From the NCBI RefSeq assembly GCF_046244385.1, contig NZ_CP176366.1:2232001-2296000 (forward strand): DNA of 64,000 nt, read 5' to 3'. The number at the start of each line of letters is the position of its first letter. Positions within the stretch are counted from its first letter, which is position 1. Positions 7,925-17,616 of this stretch are shown in pieces. Source of the stretch: Methanospirillum stamsii (GTDB taxonomy: Archaea > Halobacteriota > Methanomicrobia > Methanomicrobiales > Methanospirillaceae). A program made the translations under genes and the position numbers. The notes under the pieces were generated by a model, which searched no databases, was not told where the DNA came from, and saw only the letters and a list, made by a program, of their open reading frames with translations.

Positions 7925-10204
7925 TTGAAAAAACTGCTTTCTTATCTGGTCATTCTCCTGTTTCTTATTTCTTTTTTCATTCCGGTAATGGGAGACAGAC
8001 TTCCCCCGCCTATACCGGAAGTGTATTACTTCACGTTTGATGGATATCCAATTCCAACCCTGCCGGAAGAAAAAGAAAAACCCGATGCAAACAAGTGGAG
8101 AATCATTGGGTTTTCGAATAACGGAATCGGTTCTTCCTTTCTGGTCCATGAAGACGATGAATTATATTTTTTCAACCGGACATTGAACAATCAGTCTGAT
8201 CTGGATTCTCGCCCGGAAAGGCATTCTCATGATATCTTCTTCCCTGATTCAGGAAATACGACGTACGATTCGATTTCTTACCTGTTCCGGAATAGGTCAG
8301 AGGTCCGGATTGATCCAGGGTTTTTATATCAGATAACAATCAGTAATCATCCGGACATAGAGAATACTTCTCCAGGTTCTTCATCTCGTCAGGGGACTGT
8401 GCTTTTCTCCGGAGAATCTGAACATCTGGTTAATATGACCGATCCTGTCTCCGAGTTCTGGGTCAGTTCAGGCAGGCAGTTTGGGGTGAATGTCTCTTTC
8501 TCCCTCATTGGACCGGCCGGATATCACCTGAAAATCTTCAATGAGACCGATGACCTGATATTTAATATCACCGACTGGCAAAATCTCCCCTCCGGATTCT
8601 CATTGAAATCCGATTCACATCAGGTGACTATAGATCCTCATATATTGCCAGATAAACCTCTGAGATTTGTCCTGAATCAGGTTCTTTCAGTGTCCGGAAT
8701 CGATCCCCGTTCATCCGTTCCTGACAGCAATACCGTGTTCCGGATTACCGGGACCGGATTTCATCAGGGAGACGAGGTTTTTCTCATGAAAACGGGAGAG
8801 TACTCACAGGCGGGATTGAATGTTACAATCACCTCTCCCGTATCTCTCACTTGCCAGTTTCCTCTGTCAGACATAACACCAGGGTTCTGGGATCTTGGCA
8901 TGAGGAAGGGAGATGAGAGTTTTATTCTCCCTGATGCTCTATTCATTAAAAAACCGATAGTTATTCCTGTTATCACCGATCTGGATCACGTTATCTCGGA
9001 TTCCCTCTCTGCTATATCGGCTCCGTTCTCGAAATTCATCGGAGATGTCATCCAAACAGTAGATGAAGATACCGGTCATGGTGATTTTGGGATTACTCAA
9101 CTATCAGATCCTTTTCACCTGACAATTAAACTCAAAGCTATGAATCCGAACATGGATAGTCCCAAAGATGGGAAATATCGATCAGATCTGCATAATTCAG
9201 GTGTCTATGATGATGGTGGCATCCGGCCGGACATTGATGAATTTTGGAGTTTTGAAGTTGATACAGATACTGGATCTGGTCCGGTTGTCGTCAACAAGAC
9301 GGTTTACTTTGGCAGCGGACCGGGTGTGTACGCTCTTGATGCCCTGACAGGTCATAAAGAATGGCAGTTCCTGACAGATGATAAGGTCTATTCCACTCCT
9401 GCAGTGAATAACAATACCCTCTATGTTGGAAGTTCCGATTCCTGTCTTTATGCCCTTGATGCTTTATCCGGCCAGATGAAATGGAAAATGAAAACCGGAG
9501 AGGCTATCTATACCTCGCCGGCAGTAATAAATAGAACAGTCATTTTCGGAAGTTCTGATTCCTATGTCTATGCCATTTCGGTAGATGATGGTCATATTCT
9601 ATGGAGTCGGGAAATTCCGGGATCAACCAGTCCGGCAATTGATAACGATCTTGCATATGTAGGGAGCATCGATTCATTCGTATATGCTCTGGATACTGAT
9701 ACCGGAGAAATTGTATGGAGATATCAAACCGGTGGGCCCATCCAGTCTACTCCGGCGATTGGATATGGCATGGTTTATATCGGAAGTGATGATAACCTGG
9801 TCCATGCCATTGATGCCAGGTTGGGTATTGAAAAATGGCGTTTTCAGACCGGGAGTTATGTGATGTCAAGTCCGGCGGTATCAGATGGAGTAGTCTATAT
9901 CGGAAGTGGTGATACCTGGGTATATGCCATTGATGCCCTGACCGGAGAGCGGAGATGGATGTGTGAGACGGGAAAAGATGTGCGGTCTTCTCCCATTTTT
10001 TCGAATGGTATCGTGTATGTGAAAAGTGATGATTCCCGCCTTTATGCCCTCAATACCAAAAATGGTCCAAGAATCAGATGGATGTTAAAAACAGATGATT
10101 CCTATGATATTTCAGGTCTGGCTATTGGGTATGGATTATTATATCTCCGCGATGGTGGCACGATGAAAGCTCTTGGGAATTCTCCGGAATTTCGTATATT
10201 TTGA
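7925..10204 (+). CDS. Secreted PQQ-type beta-propeller protein with TIG domain
   Basis: A 759-residue exported protein using a TTG start that begins a good signal peptide (MKKLLSYLVILLFLISF). Residues about 30-240 are a beta-rich N-terminal part, about 250-345 an IPT/TIG immunoglobulin-like domain (SGIDPRSSVPDSNTVFRITG), and about 420-750 a series of seven or so PQQ/Pyrrolo-quinoline-like propeller blades with the repeated pattern VYALDALTGxxxW. PQQ-like repeats here are a structural fold; there is no sign of a cofactor site, and a surface binding role is most likely. The gene is monocistronic and reads toward the HTH gene on the other strand. Confidence 0.88.
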   Translation: MKKLLSYLVILLFLISFFIPVMGDRLPPPIPEVYYFTFDGYPIPTLPEEKEKPDANKWRIIGFSNNGIGSSFLVHEDDELYFFNRTLNNQSDLDSRPERHSHDIFFPDSGNTTYDSISYLFRNRSEVRIDPGFLYQITISNHPDIENTSPGSSSRQGTVLFSGESEHLVNMTDPVSEFWVSSGRQFGVNVSFSLIGPAGYHLKIFNETDDLIFNITDWQNLPSGFSLKSDSHQVTIDPHILPDKPLRFVLNQVLSVSGIDPRSSVPDSNTVFRITGTGFHQGDEVFLMKTGEYSQAGLNVTITSPVSLTCQFPLSDITPGFWDLGMRKGDESFILPDALFIKKPIVIPVITDLDHVISDSLSAISAPFSKFIGDVIQTVDEDTGHGDFGITQLSDPFHLTIKLKAMNPNMDSPKDGKYRSDLHNSGVYDDGGIRPDIDEFWSFEVDTDTGSGPVVVNKTVYFGSGPGVYALDALTGHKEWQFLTDDKVYSTPAVNNNTLYVGSSDSCLYALDALSGQMKWKMKTGEAIYTSPAVINRTVIFGSSDSYVYAISVDDGHILWSREIPGSTSPAIDNDLAYVGSIDSFVYALDTDTGEIVWRYQTGGPIQSTPAIGYGMVYIGSDDNLVHAIDARLGIEKWRFQTGSYVMSSPAVSDGVVYIGSGDTWVYAIDALTGERRWMCETGKDVRSSPIFSNGIVYVKSDDSRLYALNTKNGPRIRWMLKTDDSYDISGLAIGYGLLYLRDGGTMKALGNSPEFRIF

Positions 10205-10280
10205 TAATTTTTCCGGATTATTCTCCTGTTTAATCCGGATTATTCCGGTCGGCAGGTAGGCAGACTTAGGTAAAACAAAG

Positions 10281-10502
10281 TTATCCTTCGGTTCCAGGTC
10301 CGTCTTTTTCTTCTTCATAGAAAAAAACATCTTCAAGCCCCACACCGAATACTCTCGCAATCCTAAATCCAACCTTCATCGACGGGCAGTACTTGTCTTT
10401 TTCAATAGAAATTATGGTATTTCTGGTCACCCCGATGAGGTTTGCGAGTTCTTCCTGGGTCATGTCACGCTCGGCTCTCAGTACCTTAATCCTGTTTTTC
10501 AT
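10281..10502 (-). CDS. Small XRE-family HTH regulator
   Basis: A 73-residue protein that is almost entirely a helix-turn-helix (MTQEELANLIGVTRNTIISIEKDKYCPS), of the YozG/Cro-like type. It starts 12 bases after the end of a DUF2178-like membrane protein gene. Such HTH-membrane protein pairs are a common operon in methanogens. Here the upstream gene is split by an IS1182-type element, so expression from the original promoter upstream of 15.1 kb may be reduced or lost. The target genes are unknown. Confidence 0.85.
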   Translation of the reverse strand: MKNRIKVLRAERDMTQEELANLIGVTRNTIISIEKDKYCPSMKVGFRIARVFGVGLEDVFFYEEEKDGPGTEG

Positions 10503-10854
10503 GAACTGGACCCTTTAGTATTTACGGAGGTAATAGAGGTTAAAGACTCCGAAGAGTAGTAATAACGCAGCAACGCTCAAACCGAGTGTCATTCCGATAG
10601 TTCCTTTTCGCTCATTATCCCGGAAACTCTCCCGCCGGAACTGGCAGTATTCCATTGCTTCATACTCATCCATAGAATCTATTTCAGAAATTGTCGTTGA
10701 GCGGATAACAGAATCCGGATTCCCACATAAACCCGACTGATACACTGTTATTTCCATTGATCTTGTCCCGTTATCATCTGTCTGATATTGGCCGGTGATT
10801 TTCGGGGAAAGGGGGTCACTTATCACGGATGCATAAAGTATTACGGCAGTAATA

Positions 10855-12605
10855 GAGGCTGTTGCATAGATGGTAAAAAAAAATCGTTTGTGATCCATTA
10901 GACTTTTGTGTATGATATCGCCAACATGATCAGTATCTCATTAACCGATCTTAATCCCCTCATGGCAGATACAGTTCTTGGTTGATAAAAAAGGGGGAAT
11001 TGTGATTGTGGATGAATTAAAAAACGACTAAAAAAATGGCCAACCGTAGTGATGTTAGAAATCTTTGCTAGTTTTTTGATATTATGCACTAATGCCGCTA
11101 AAAAGAATTCCCCCTCGCAATTTTCCTTCCCTTTTTGAGAGAAAGTTCTAAACCTCATATTATGTTTAATATCTCCAAAGACTGGTTCTACCATATATTT
11201 GCGTTTACGATATAATTCTCTACCAGTGGGTGATCTTACTCTTGCTTCCATAATTCTCCTGCAAATCTCCTCATTGGTAGCATTTTTCTCTCTATCCATA
11301 AAAGAACGCCAAACAAATGTACCTATATTTGCAAGTTCCGCAATAGTCACTCTGATTCCATTGGAAATCATCTTACAGATCTCTTCCATTCGTGATACAT
11401 TCCCATCATCAAGGGTATATTCATGAATTTTTCTCTCTTTTGAGGGAGGGATTATAAAATTCATGCTATACTCATTTTCTGCCAATGCGTTTTGATATGA
11501 ATAATATCCTGCATCAGAAAGGAAGGAGTGAGGCAGTATTGGCGGATGGATTCCTGAAAAGAGTTCTTGAAGTTCATTTAACATTGGGACTAACAATTTT
11601 TTATCGTTTTGTTCATCTGATAACAACGCGGCAAGAATATACTGGTTTTCAGAAACGATAATCTGACCATTATATCCTTGGATCCATCCATTGGTTGTTG
11701 ACATTATCTGGCTATCAGGGTCCGTAACATTTACTTTTAAATCTGGAGACGGGTTTTTTTGTGGTTTTGAAGGTTTTCTACCTCGTTTCAATTTACCTGA
11801 TTCTCTCTCTTCTTTCTCGCGTTCCTTGATTTTCTCTTCCTGCTTTTTTGATTCTTCCTTATTTCGTTCGATTATTTTATCTCTTGCGCGGATTAGAACT
11901 TTTTTGCGTTTCTCGTTCGTTGAAAGATGCTCTGGCAGGCGATTGATTCTCATGTCCTGAGCATTACCATCTTTGTTTTCACTCTCATCAATCTCCTGGG
12001 ATTCATCAAATAGACGGTTTAACTCTGATTCCAGGTGCTTTAACTTTTTATTTGCAGAAAGAGAAGCATTACACCCAAATTTTGATCCATCAAGAGCAAG
12101 GACCCCAATTTGTGCAATTCCGGATTCTACAATGATTCGAGATAATTGTTTAAAGAGTGATTTGATCTCATATGAGTTATTCTTTTTAAAACGATAGATT
12201 GTTGTGTGATCTGGGGTGAGATTGTGAGCGACAATCCGGTACCCGATGTCATAATGACAACACATCTCGATTTTTCTGCTTGATTTTTCACCGCGAATCA
12301 TTGCATATATCAATATTCCAAGCATCACACGGGGATCAAAAAAGGCAGATCCACGACCATCTTCGCGGTATTTATCAATAAATTTACTGATATCAAGAAG
12401 GGAGAGTATATCCAATATTGCATAGGTAATATCATTTTCCGATAACCATTCCATGGCATTTACAGGGAGCAGGAATTGTTGTTCATTACCATACCCTTTG
12501 ATCATGTTATGGTGATGAGGCATACATTATATTGATCTTTCTAAGATATATAGTTAAGCTTTATTACTTATTGTTAATTATTTTAGTTATTTGTGCAACA
12601 GCCTC
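10855..12605 (-). mobile_element. IS1182-family insertion sequence, complete
   Basis: A 1751-bp element. Both ends read inward GAGGCTGTTGCA (12 of 12 identical), followed by a looser A-rich match. It is flanked by a direct repeat AATA (10851-10854 and 12606-12609), the target duplication. It contains a single transposase gene that fills almost the whole element. The terminal repeats, TSD and intact transposase suggest a recent insertion that may still be active. Confidence 0.9.
10898..12523 (-). CDS. IS1182-family transposase
   Basis: A 541-residue DDE transposase. The N-terminal MLGILIYAMIRGEKSSRKIE and LTPDHTTIYRFKK segments are typical of IS1182. The first Asp lies in VLALDGSKFG, a lysine/glutamate-rich insert spans about 215-260, the second Asp lies near FLSDAGYYS, and the C-terminal region is MVEPVFGDIKHNMRFRTFSQKG with the catalytic Glu. 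No frameshift or stop was seen, so it looks functional. Its stop codon lies 44 bases inside the left terminal repeat. Confidence 0.93.
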   Translation of the reverse strand: MPHHHNMIKGYGNEQQFLLPVNAMEWLSENDITYAILDILSLLDISKFIDKYREDGRGSAFFDPRVMLGILIYAMIRGEKSSRKIEMCCHYDIGYRIVAHNLTPDHTTIYRFKKNNSYEIKSLFKQLSRIIVESGIAQIGVLALDGSKFGCNASLSANKKLKHLESELNRLFDESQEIDESENKDGNAQDMRINRLPEHLSTNEKRKKVLIRARDKIIERNKEESKKQEEKIKEREKEERESGKLKRGRKPSKPQKNPSPDLKVNVTDPDSQIMSTTNGWIQGYNGQIIVSENQYILAALLSDEQNDKKLLVPMLNELQELFSGIHPPILPHSFLSDAGYYSYQNALAENEYSMNFIIPPSKERKIHEYTLDDGNVSRMEEICKMISNGIRVTIAELANIGTFVWRSFMDREKNATNEEICRRIMEARVRSPTGRELYRKRKYMVEPVFGDIKHNMRFRTFSQKGKENCEGEFFLAALVHNIKKLAKISNITTVGHFFSRFLIHPQSQFPLFYQPRTVSAMRGLRSVNEILIMLAISYTKV

Positions 12606-12844
12606 AATAACCCCAAAAATTACCCAGATCTCAAGTGCCCGGTGAGCCGCAAAGGATCGTATCTCACGGGTTCTGTCATCCATCACTATCGTATCGATGT
12701 GCTGCCGGCAAGCCAGAATGATAATAATTCCAAGTGGTATTGCAATCAGGATCAAAAATAGGTATCCGGTTGCAATGGACCAACCAATGAGTGATGCAAC
12801 CAGGCTGGCTGTCAGAACAGAGAGAATAAAAAATGTCAGATATT

Positions 12845-14095
12845 TCATGAAGATCCTCCTTCCAGGATAAAAAACCGTGTGCATGACGCAGTTGGTGCAA
12901 TAGGTTCCATAGTGCCTGGCAGAAGGTCAGTGTTACTGACGGTAATCTTGTATTCTCCGGATTGCAGGGGGTGTGTCTGTATTTCGAATGCCCAGAGGTT
13001 TGATCCGTTTGTTCCATTTTCAACATGAGTACAACCGGATATCCCTGAAATAATTCCTCCCTGGGAACTGTCGCGAGGGTTTATCGTGAAGTTATAATCC
13101 TGAAATGCTTTTTTGGGAATGATTTCAATGAAAAGAATTTCCCCGGATGGAAGGTTCGTCGTTCCTGAGATCATACTGGTTTTTCCGATATTCATCTCCG
13201 GTAAAGCATCGATAGTGAGGTATACAGGGAGAATGTTTTCTGTTTTATTTGTTTTTTCATAGTTTGGGATGAGATGCCTGTTGTTTTCTGTAAATTCGAA
13301 TTCATTTCTTGCAATAATCGGAGTAATCTTCCCTCTCAAGTCCATCTCTTTGGAAAGATTGATGACTCTGATGGGGTATGATCCTGGCCTCATATCTTCA
13401 GGGGGAGTAACCGACCACCTGTTTATTCCTTCGATTCCGGGAATCACCATGCAGTTCCCTTCGATATTGTTTCCCCTGGCTATTTCGGAATCTCCTTCAA
13501 TCGTCCATTTTAGAATAGTGCCTGGTGCAAGGTTGGTAATTCCGGTGATATCTGGATGCCCTGTTTCATATCCCGCCTGGTTTATCCTGATAAATGGAGA
13601 GGACTGCAACTGTTTTTTCCGGATACAGTTCCCTGTACAGTTTTCATCTCCGAGTACGAACTGTACCGAGCCAACCGGACCACTTTCAATGGTTCTTGTA
13701 TAGTTTTCAATGTACTCAACGATTTTAAAAACCACCTGGTATTCAGTGTTTTCTAGCGGAGAGAGATTGATGGTTGCATTCCATGAATTCCACTCATCAT
13801 TCCCAGGAGTTATCCAGGTGTTGCCTCTGGCATCTTTTATTTCCTCCTCATTATCGCAGGTTACGTTGTGAACAGGGCATACATATGCAATGAGATTGGT
13901 TTTTTCAGGCAGGGTGGTCTTCCCGGATAGAATCAGAAAATTATATTCATCCACATTCTGTTCTGTCACCGGGTCAATGGTAAAAACTGGAATGAGAAAG
14001 AGAATGGGTGATTTTATGAGGAAAACAGCGACAAAAAGTCCAACAAGGATGATTGCCGATAGTATTCCCGAATAAGTGAGATATTTCTTCTTCAC
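12845..14095 (-). CDS. Membrane-anchored or secreted methanogen surface protein with SGxTNL repeats
   Basis: A 416-residue protein with an N-terminal hydrophobic segment (residues 10-38) and a large outer part. Repeated beta-rich modules follow the pattern ITIDP...SGTTNLPSGxxLxxEI...W.F.I.T.PLxSGEYxITVS, seen three times here and in the neighbouring gene. This repeat is common in Methanomicrobiales surface proteins, often with DUF3821. Four cysteines (CPVHNVTC, CTGNC) may form disulfides. Its stop overlaps the start of the DUF2178-like gene. The ligand is unknown. Confidence 0.78.
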   Translation of the reverse strand: MKKKYLTYSGILSAIILVGLFVAVFLIKSPILFLIPVFTIDPVTEQNVDEYNFLILSGKTTLPEKTNLIAYVCPVHNVTCDNEEEIKDARGNTWITPGNDEWNSWNATINLSPLENTEYQVVFKIVEYIENYTRTIESGPVGSVQFVLGDENCTGNCIRKKQLQSSPFIRINQAGYETGHPDITGITNLAPGTILKWTIEGDSEIARGNNIEGNCMVIPGIEGINRWSVTPPEDMRPGSYPIRVINLSKEMDLRGKITPIIARNEFEFTENNRHLIPNYEKTNKTENILPVYLTIDALPEMNIGKTSMISGTTNLPSGEILFIEIIPKKAFQDYNFTINPRDSSQGGIISGISGCTHVENGTNGSNLWAFEIQTHPLQSGEYKITVSNTDLLPGTMEPIAPTASCTRFFILEGGSS

Positions 14096-14229
14096 AATTA
14101 CACCATGGCCTGTTTTCTAGTCTTACCTCAATCCTGATAATCTTCCTGGTTTTCATTCCACCGAATCAGATTTCTCATTACGAGATTAGTACTATCAATA
14201 TCAAGTCTCCGATTTATCATTACAATACC

Positions 14230-15063
14230 TCATGATTTGGTTTTGGTCTCAGATGGACTCTCATTTTTCAGAGTAAAAATCTTAAAGTCAGACACCGGGC
14301 CGGTTTTCATATCAGTACCAAAGATTTCTCCCTCTATGGTAGAAACTGAAACATTATACTCGTCAGGATTGAACACGTAGGTATTCAGGGCGAGTGATAC
14401 CCGGTTAATTCCTGTCTCCCTGGTCACCTGGGAGTTTGCCATTATCCCGGATAAATCCGGATTTCCTGAAATTTCAATGCCCGTATCGAGTATCGTCGGC
14501 CTTACTTCCCAGATGATATCAGTCCCGACTGAGAGATTTGTCTTCCCGGTGATGAGAAATAGATCGCCGGTTTTTTTATCCGGTATGGGATCAAGGGTAA
14601 TGAAGGCATGTTCCTGACCCTTTACAGGTATTGAGGTATCTGATCCAAGGAATGTTCCGGTCAGAACAAGCGGTGTGTTTGCGTTTACATCACCATATAT
14701 GTGTTCTGTTTTTATCAGGTTGTACCCTTTTACTTCAGTTACATTGACCAGGTACTCACCAGGCTTGATTCCCCAGGAATCGATAGGTGCAACCCAACGG
14801 TTTTCAGTGTTGTTTCCTCTGATTACCACTGTGCCGGAATTACATCCGGCCTTTTCTAAAGTAATAAAGAGTCTTGTTCCCTCTTCGAGATTTGTCTCTC
14901 CTGAAAGGATGATCATATCACCGATACTTTTCGTTTCAACCGGATTAACGGTGATATATGGGTTTTCTCCCATTACTCCATTCACAAGGCCTATACACGT
15001 AACCGCTGCCATGATGCAGAGGATAGCGATAAAACTTAATCGATTAACTATGGTCGTCATCAT
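14230..15063 (-). CDS. Secreted methanogen surface protein with SGxTNL repeats (paralogue of neighbour)
   Basis: I choose the ATG at 15063 because it begins a normal signal peptide (MMTTIVNRLSFIAIL); an in-frame ATG at 15096 would add 11 residues before it. The mature protein of about 250 residues has two or three copies of the same SGxTNL beta module as the downstream gene (ITVNP...ILSGETNLEEG and ITLDP...ITGKTNLSVG). The stop is 134 bases from the next gene, which reads the same way and probably shares its promoter. The two likely arose by duplication. No enzyme motif is visible. Confidence 0.75.
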   Translation of the reverse strand: MMTTIVNRLSFIAILCIMAAVTCIGLVNGVMGENPYITVNPVETKSIGDMIILSGETNLEEGTRLFITLEKAGCNSGTVVIRGNNTENRWVAPIDSWGIKPGEYLVNVTEVKGYNLIKTEHIYGDVNANTPLVLTGTFLGSDTSIPVKGQEHAFITLDPIPDKKTGDLFLITGKTNLSVGTDIIWEVRPTILDTGIEISGNPDLSGIMANSQVTRETGINRVSLALNTYVFNPDEYNVSVSTIEGEIFGTDMKTGPVSDFKIFTLKNESPSETKTKS

Positions 15064-15141
15064 ACCCACATGATCAAATAGTTTGGCATAATGCATAAAG
15101 TTTTTGGCATTGTGTAATCTTTTCTTAGCTATGATAATAGC

Positions 15142-15158
15142 ACCGATACTATATCGGT
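15142..15158. promoter_or_regulatory. Short palindrome between divergent genes
   Basis: A perfect inverted repeat ACCGATA-CTA-TATCGGT lies between the start of the surface-protein operon (minus strand, 15063) and the small secreted protein (plus strand, 15332). Its position fits an operator in the shared promoter region, but no bound regulator is known. Confidence 0.35.
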
Positions 15159-15331
15159 AAGGTCGTGTTTTATCTAATCGGTTGGAATAAGCAGATTGTA
15201 ATTCACGTTCAGGTTAAAATAGAATGAATGGTAGGTTTAACAGGAAAGAAAGATCTTCGTTTGTTTCTATGTGACATTTGTACAATACCAACAACGAATC
15301 TTTTATAAATTATCCTGCTTATCTCCCTTTG

Positions 15332-15746
15332 ATGATGTTGAGATGGGTTGTGATATTATCTCTCCTCCTGGTCTGTTCTGGGCAATCGTATGTATCGGCA
15401 GAATCTTCTGAAATTCCGTTTCTTGTTGGAACATGGGCTGGAAATTCTGTTGGTCATTTTGCAGAGGGGGGTTTTATCAATGAAACGACATTTGCCTATG
15501 AGTTCGTTGTTCTTGAGCAAGAGAGGCGTGGATTTACAGGAATTCTGTATGAGAGCGGCATTCATGGAAATCTTACCTATGGGTTTTCCGGAGTGATTGG
15601 TCATGATATGACCACGCTCTATGTTGCTGATCATGAAAAGGGATAAAAAAATTGGTTATCTGATTTCTGTAGATGAAATGGAACTAATCTTCTTGGTTGA
15701 CGGTAATAAAGCATTTGCAGAAGTCTGTACCCTGAAAAAAATGTAA
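15332..15746 (+). pseudogene. Small secreted protein with a one-base frameshift
   Basis: From the ATG at 15332 the frame encodes a signal peptide (MMLRWVVILSLLLVCSGQ) and a beta-rich domain (FLVGTWAGNSVGHF..., then GFSGVIGHDMTTLYVADHEKG) and stops at 15646. Shifting by one base at 15642 lets the sequence run on as DKKIGYLISVDEMELIFLVDG...CTLKKM to 15746, which completes the pattern of alternating strands and gives about 138 residues in all. The shift lies beside an A7 run, so it may be a mutation or a sequencing error. The domain resembles small lipocalin-like or avidin-like barrels only in its strand pattern; no family is claimed. Confidence 0.6.
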
Positions 15747-15812
15747 CCTTTTTTTTATAGTTCAGACCGGATAACAGCAAATTGACACTGATGACTGATG
15801 TTACGTTTGTCC

Positions 15813-16046
15813 TTATTTCTGAAGCGATAAAAGGTCTTCTGCTGATTCAGCGATATACCGGTGAGCATCATAGATGCCCTGATTGTATATCTCCGGAGCC
15901 AGTTTTTTCATGAAAAAATCAAGTATCATACCTGCAGCCAGATCACCAAGTTCTTCTTCCCGTTCGGTCATGAAAAAATCCTTTATTTCAGAGATTAAAT
16001 CCTGCCGTCTCTCTTTTGTCAGGGTAAATGCATCGGTATGTCTCAC
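15813..16046 (-). CDS. DUF2164 family protein
   Basis: A 77-residue helical protein matching the DUF2164 pattern: RRQDLISEIKDFFMTEREEELGDLAAGMILDFFMKKLAPEIYNQGIYDA. The EIGDLAA and YNQGVxDA motifs are conserved in the family, which is found across bacteria and archaea and has no known function. It is cytosolic and stands alone between the frameshifted secreted protein gene and the flavodoxin-like gene. Confidence 0.82.
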   Translation of the reverse strand: MRHTDAFTLTKERRQDLISEIKDFFMTEREEELGDLAAGMILDFFMKKLAPEIYNQGIYDAHRYIAESAEDLLSLQK

Positions 16047-16146
16047 CAGAAATCACTCCTTATTCTGTTGATTCTGGTATGATATCCATTATGTGATCCT
16101 GCTATATTCTTCATTGAACGACATAAACGGTTATTGTTTTGAAAAA

Positions 16147-16783
16147 TCAGCCTGTAGATAGCAGTTCTTTTTGTTTCCCTGCCAGTTGCTCAGCTATCTT
16201 TGCCACGTATCGTCCCTGGAACCGTGCACCGTCCAGTTCAATCTTCGAGGGAAACCGAAGGCCATCAGTTCCTGCAATGGTGGATGCCCCATAGGGGGGA
16301 ACAACCCGTGATCTCATTCATAGTCGTCTGCCCGGCAAAGATGTATGGAAGACCTGCAATGATCATCCCGTGATGGAGCAGGGTGATATGCATCGAGAGG
16401 ATAGTGGATTCCTGACCGCCATGCTGTGTGCCGGAACTGGTAAAGACACTCCCCACTTTTCCGGCCAGTGCACCCTGACTCCATATACCCCCGGTTGCAT
16501 CCAGGAATTGTCTCATCTGCCCAATCATATTCCCAAACCGTGTCGGTGTTCCGAAAATGACTGCATCTGCCTGTGCCAGTTCTGCAGGAGTAATCACAGG
16601 AAGTTTTCGAAACTCTTTCTGAAATCCGGTGGCTCCCATCTTCTCTATTACTTCGTCCGGAAGGGTTTCCGGCACCCGGAACAGTTCTGCAGTATATCCT
16701 GCTTCTTTTACTCCGGATAAAACCGCCTGAGCCATCTGGTGAATATGCCCGTACAGAGAATAATACACGATAAAAACTCTCAT
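16147..16783 (-). pseudogene. WrbA-type NAD(P)H:quinone oxidoreductase, frameshifted
   Basis: The first 160 residues match WrbA flavodoxin-like quinone reductases: the FMN phosphate loop is YYSLYGHIHQMA, followed by TPTRFGNM and FTSSGTQHGGQE. The frame then breaks at a run of six C (complement of 16284-16289): with five C the sequence reads ITGGSPYGASTIAG-like and runs on to GARFQGRYVAKIAEQLAG, ending at 16147, which is exactly the WrbA C-terminus. As it stands the protein is 172 residues with a wrong tail. A full protein would be about 212. It is either a recent mutation or a base-calling error at the homopolymer. The enzyme would reduce quinones by two electrons. Confidence 0.85.
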
Positions 16784-16989
16784 GTCTCCTCATGTACTCT
16801 GACAGTTCATGAAGATTCTCATCCGAGCACACACCCTGAATAAAGAATTTACATCCATCCTCAATCTGACTGTTCCTCTTTTATTTTAACGTTAAGGTTC
16901 TGTAAGCGTTAAAAAAGAAGTGGTAATAATTTTCTTTTTTTTTTTGCGTTCGTTGCACTATTATGACTATGAATCCATGAATCTGATTT

Positions 16990-17481
16990 TTACCCGGATT
17001 GTAAGACCATGGAAACATATTCTTTTGGCATCCAGGTCTTTTCTGCGATCTCATCCGGAGAGAGTCCGGATTTACTCATCTGTTTTACCACATGATCCAT
17101 CGATTCTCCCATCTCGATAAGATTTCCATCCGGATCATAAAACCTGATGGTCCGCTGGTTCCATGGGGTGAGATCGACATCATGGAGGAGTTTTATCTGC
17201 TTATTTTTGACAATTGATGCAAACTCTTCTATCGCATCGGTCTCAAAATAGAGTTCCTGTGCAGGTTTTTCCGGGTTGGACACTTCTTTTACACCCGGAT
17301 AGAGCAGGGGCATTGCAGTGTTTTTCTCCCAAAGAGTAATCCCTCCGACAAACGTGACAAGTGCTCCGATATCAAGCTGGATCTCAAGATTAAAAAGGTC
17401 CTGATAAAACTGCTTTGATCTGGCGATATCAGAACTGAGCAGCACTACTGACTGGTATGTTATCATTTTTTTCTCCTGCAT
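16990..17481 (-). CDS. VOC-family (glyoxalase/bleomycin resistance-like) protein
   Basis: A 163-residue protein. Residues about 8-120 form a vicinal-oxygen-chelate fold: SSDIARSKQFYQDLFNLE opens the first beta-alpha-beta unit and IRFYDPDGNLIEMGE closes the second, with Glu near the usual metal-ligand position. The last 35 residues (MDHVVKQMSKSGLSPDEIAEKTWMPKEYV) look like a small helical HTH-type appendix, which is less usual in this family. The substrate is unknown. It is a single gene just left of an IS element. Confidence 0.8.
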   Translation of the reverse strand: MQEKKMITYQSVVLLSSDIARSKQFYQDLFNLEIQLDIGALVTFVGGITLWEKNTAMPLLYPGVKEVSNPEKPAQELYFETDAIEEFASIVKNKQIKLLHDVDLTPWNQRTIRFYDPDGNLIEMGESMDHVVKQMSKSGLSPDEIAEKTWMPKEYVSMVLQSG

Positions 17482-17616
17482 ATATCCGGGGGGGTTTCCG
17501 AAATACTATGCTATCCTACTGGTTTTCTGAACTAGTATTTGAATCTTTAATAAACCGGGTGAAAGTGAAAACCAGTATGGGTAACTTTCAATACTTGAAT
17601 ATTACTCCTTTCTGCT

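Larger units (their letters stand above)
10515..12848 (-). pseudogene. DUF2178-like membrane protein gene split by an IS1182-type element
   Basis: Two parts of one gene flank the IS. The 5' part (12848-12606) starts at an ATG overlapping the stop of the upstream gene (ATGA), with GGAGGA just before it, and encodes two membrane helices and the VMDDRTREIRSFAAHRALEIW segment typical of DUF2178. The 3' part (10850-10515) encodes ITAVILYASVISD, a soluble loop with two Cys, and a last helix ending LYYLRKY. Removing 10855-12605 plus one AATA copy joins GGG-GTT-ATT to ACT-GCC in frame and yields a protein of about 192 residues. With the insert, the 5' part is a truncated protein with IS-encoded residues at its end. 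The 3' part has a possible start at 10898 inside the IS end. Confidence 0.8.

Noticed and set aside
10515..10898. Separate 127-residue membrane protein starting at 10898
   Set aside because: Its start and first 15 residues lie inside the IS1182 right-hand end; the rest is the 3' half of the split DUF2178-like gene.
12564..12605. Natural C-terminus EAVAQITKIINNK of the small membrane protein
   Set aside because: These codons are in the IS terminal repeat, not the host gene.
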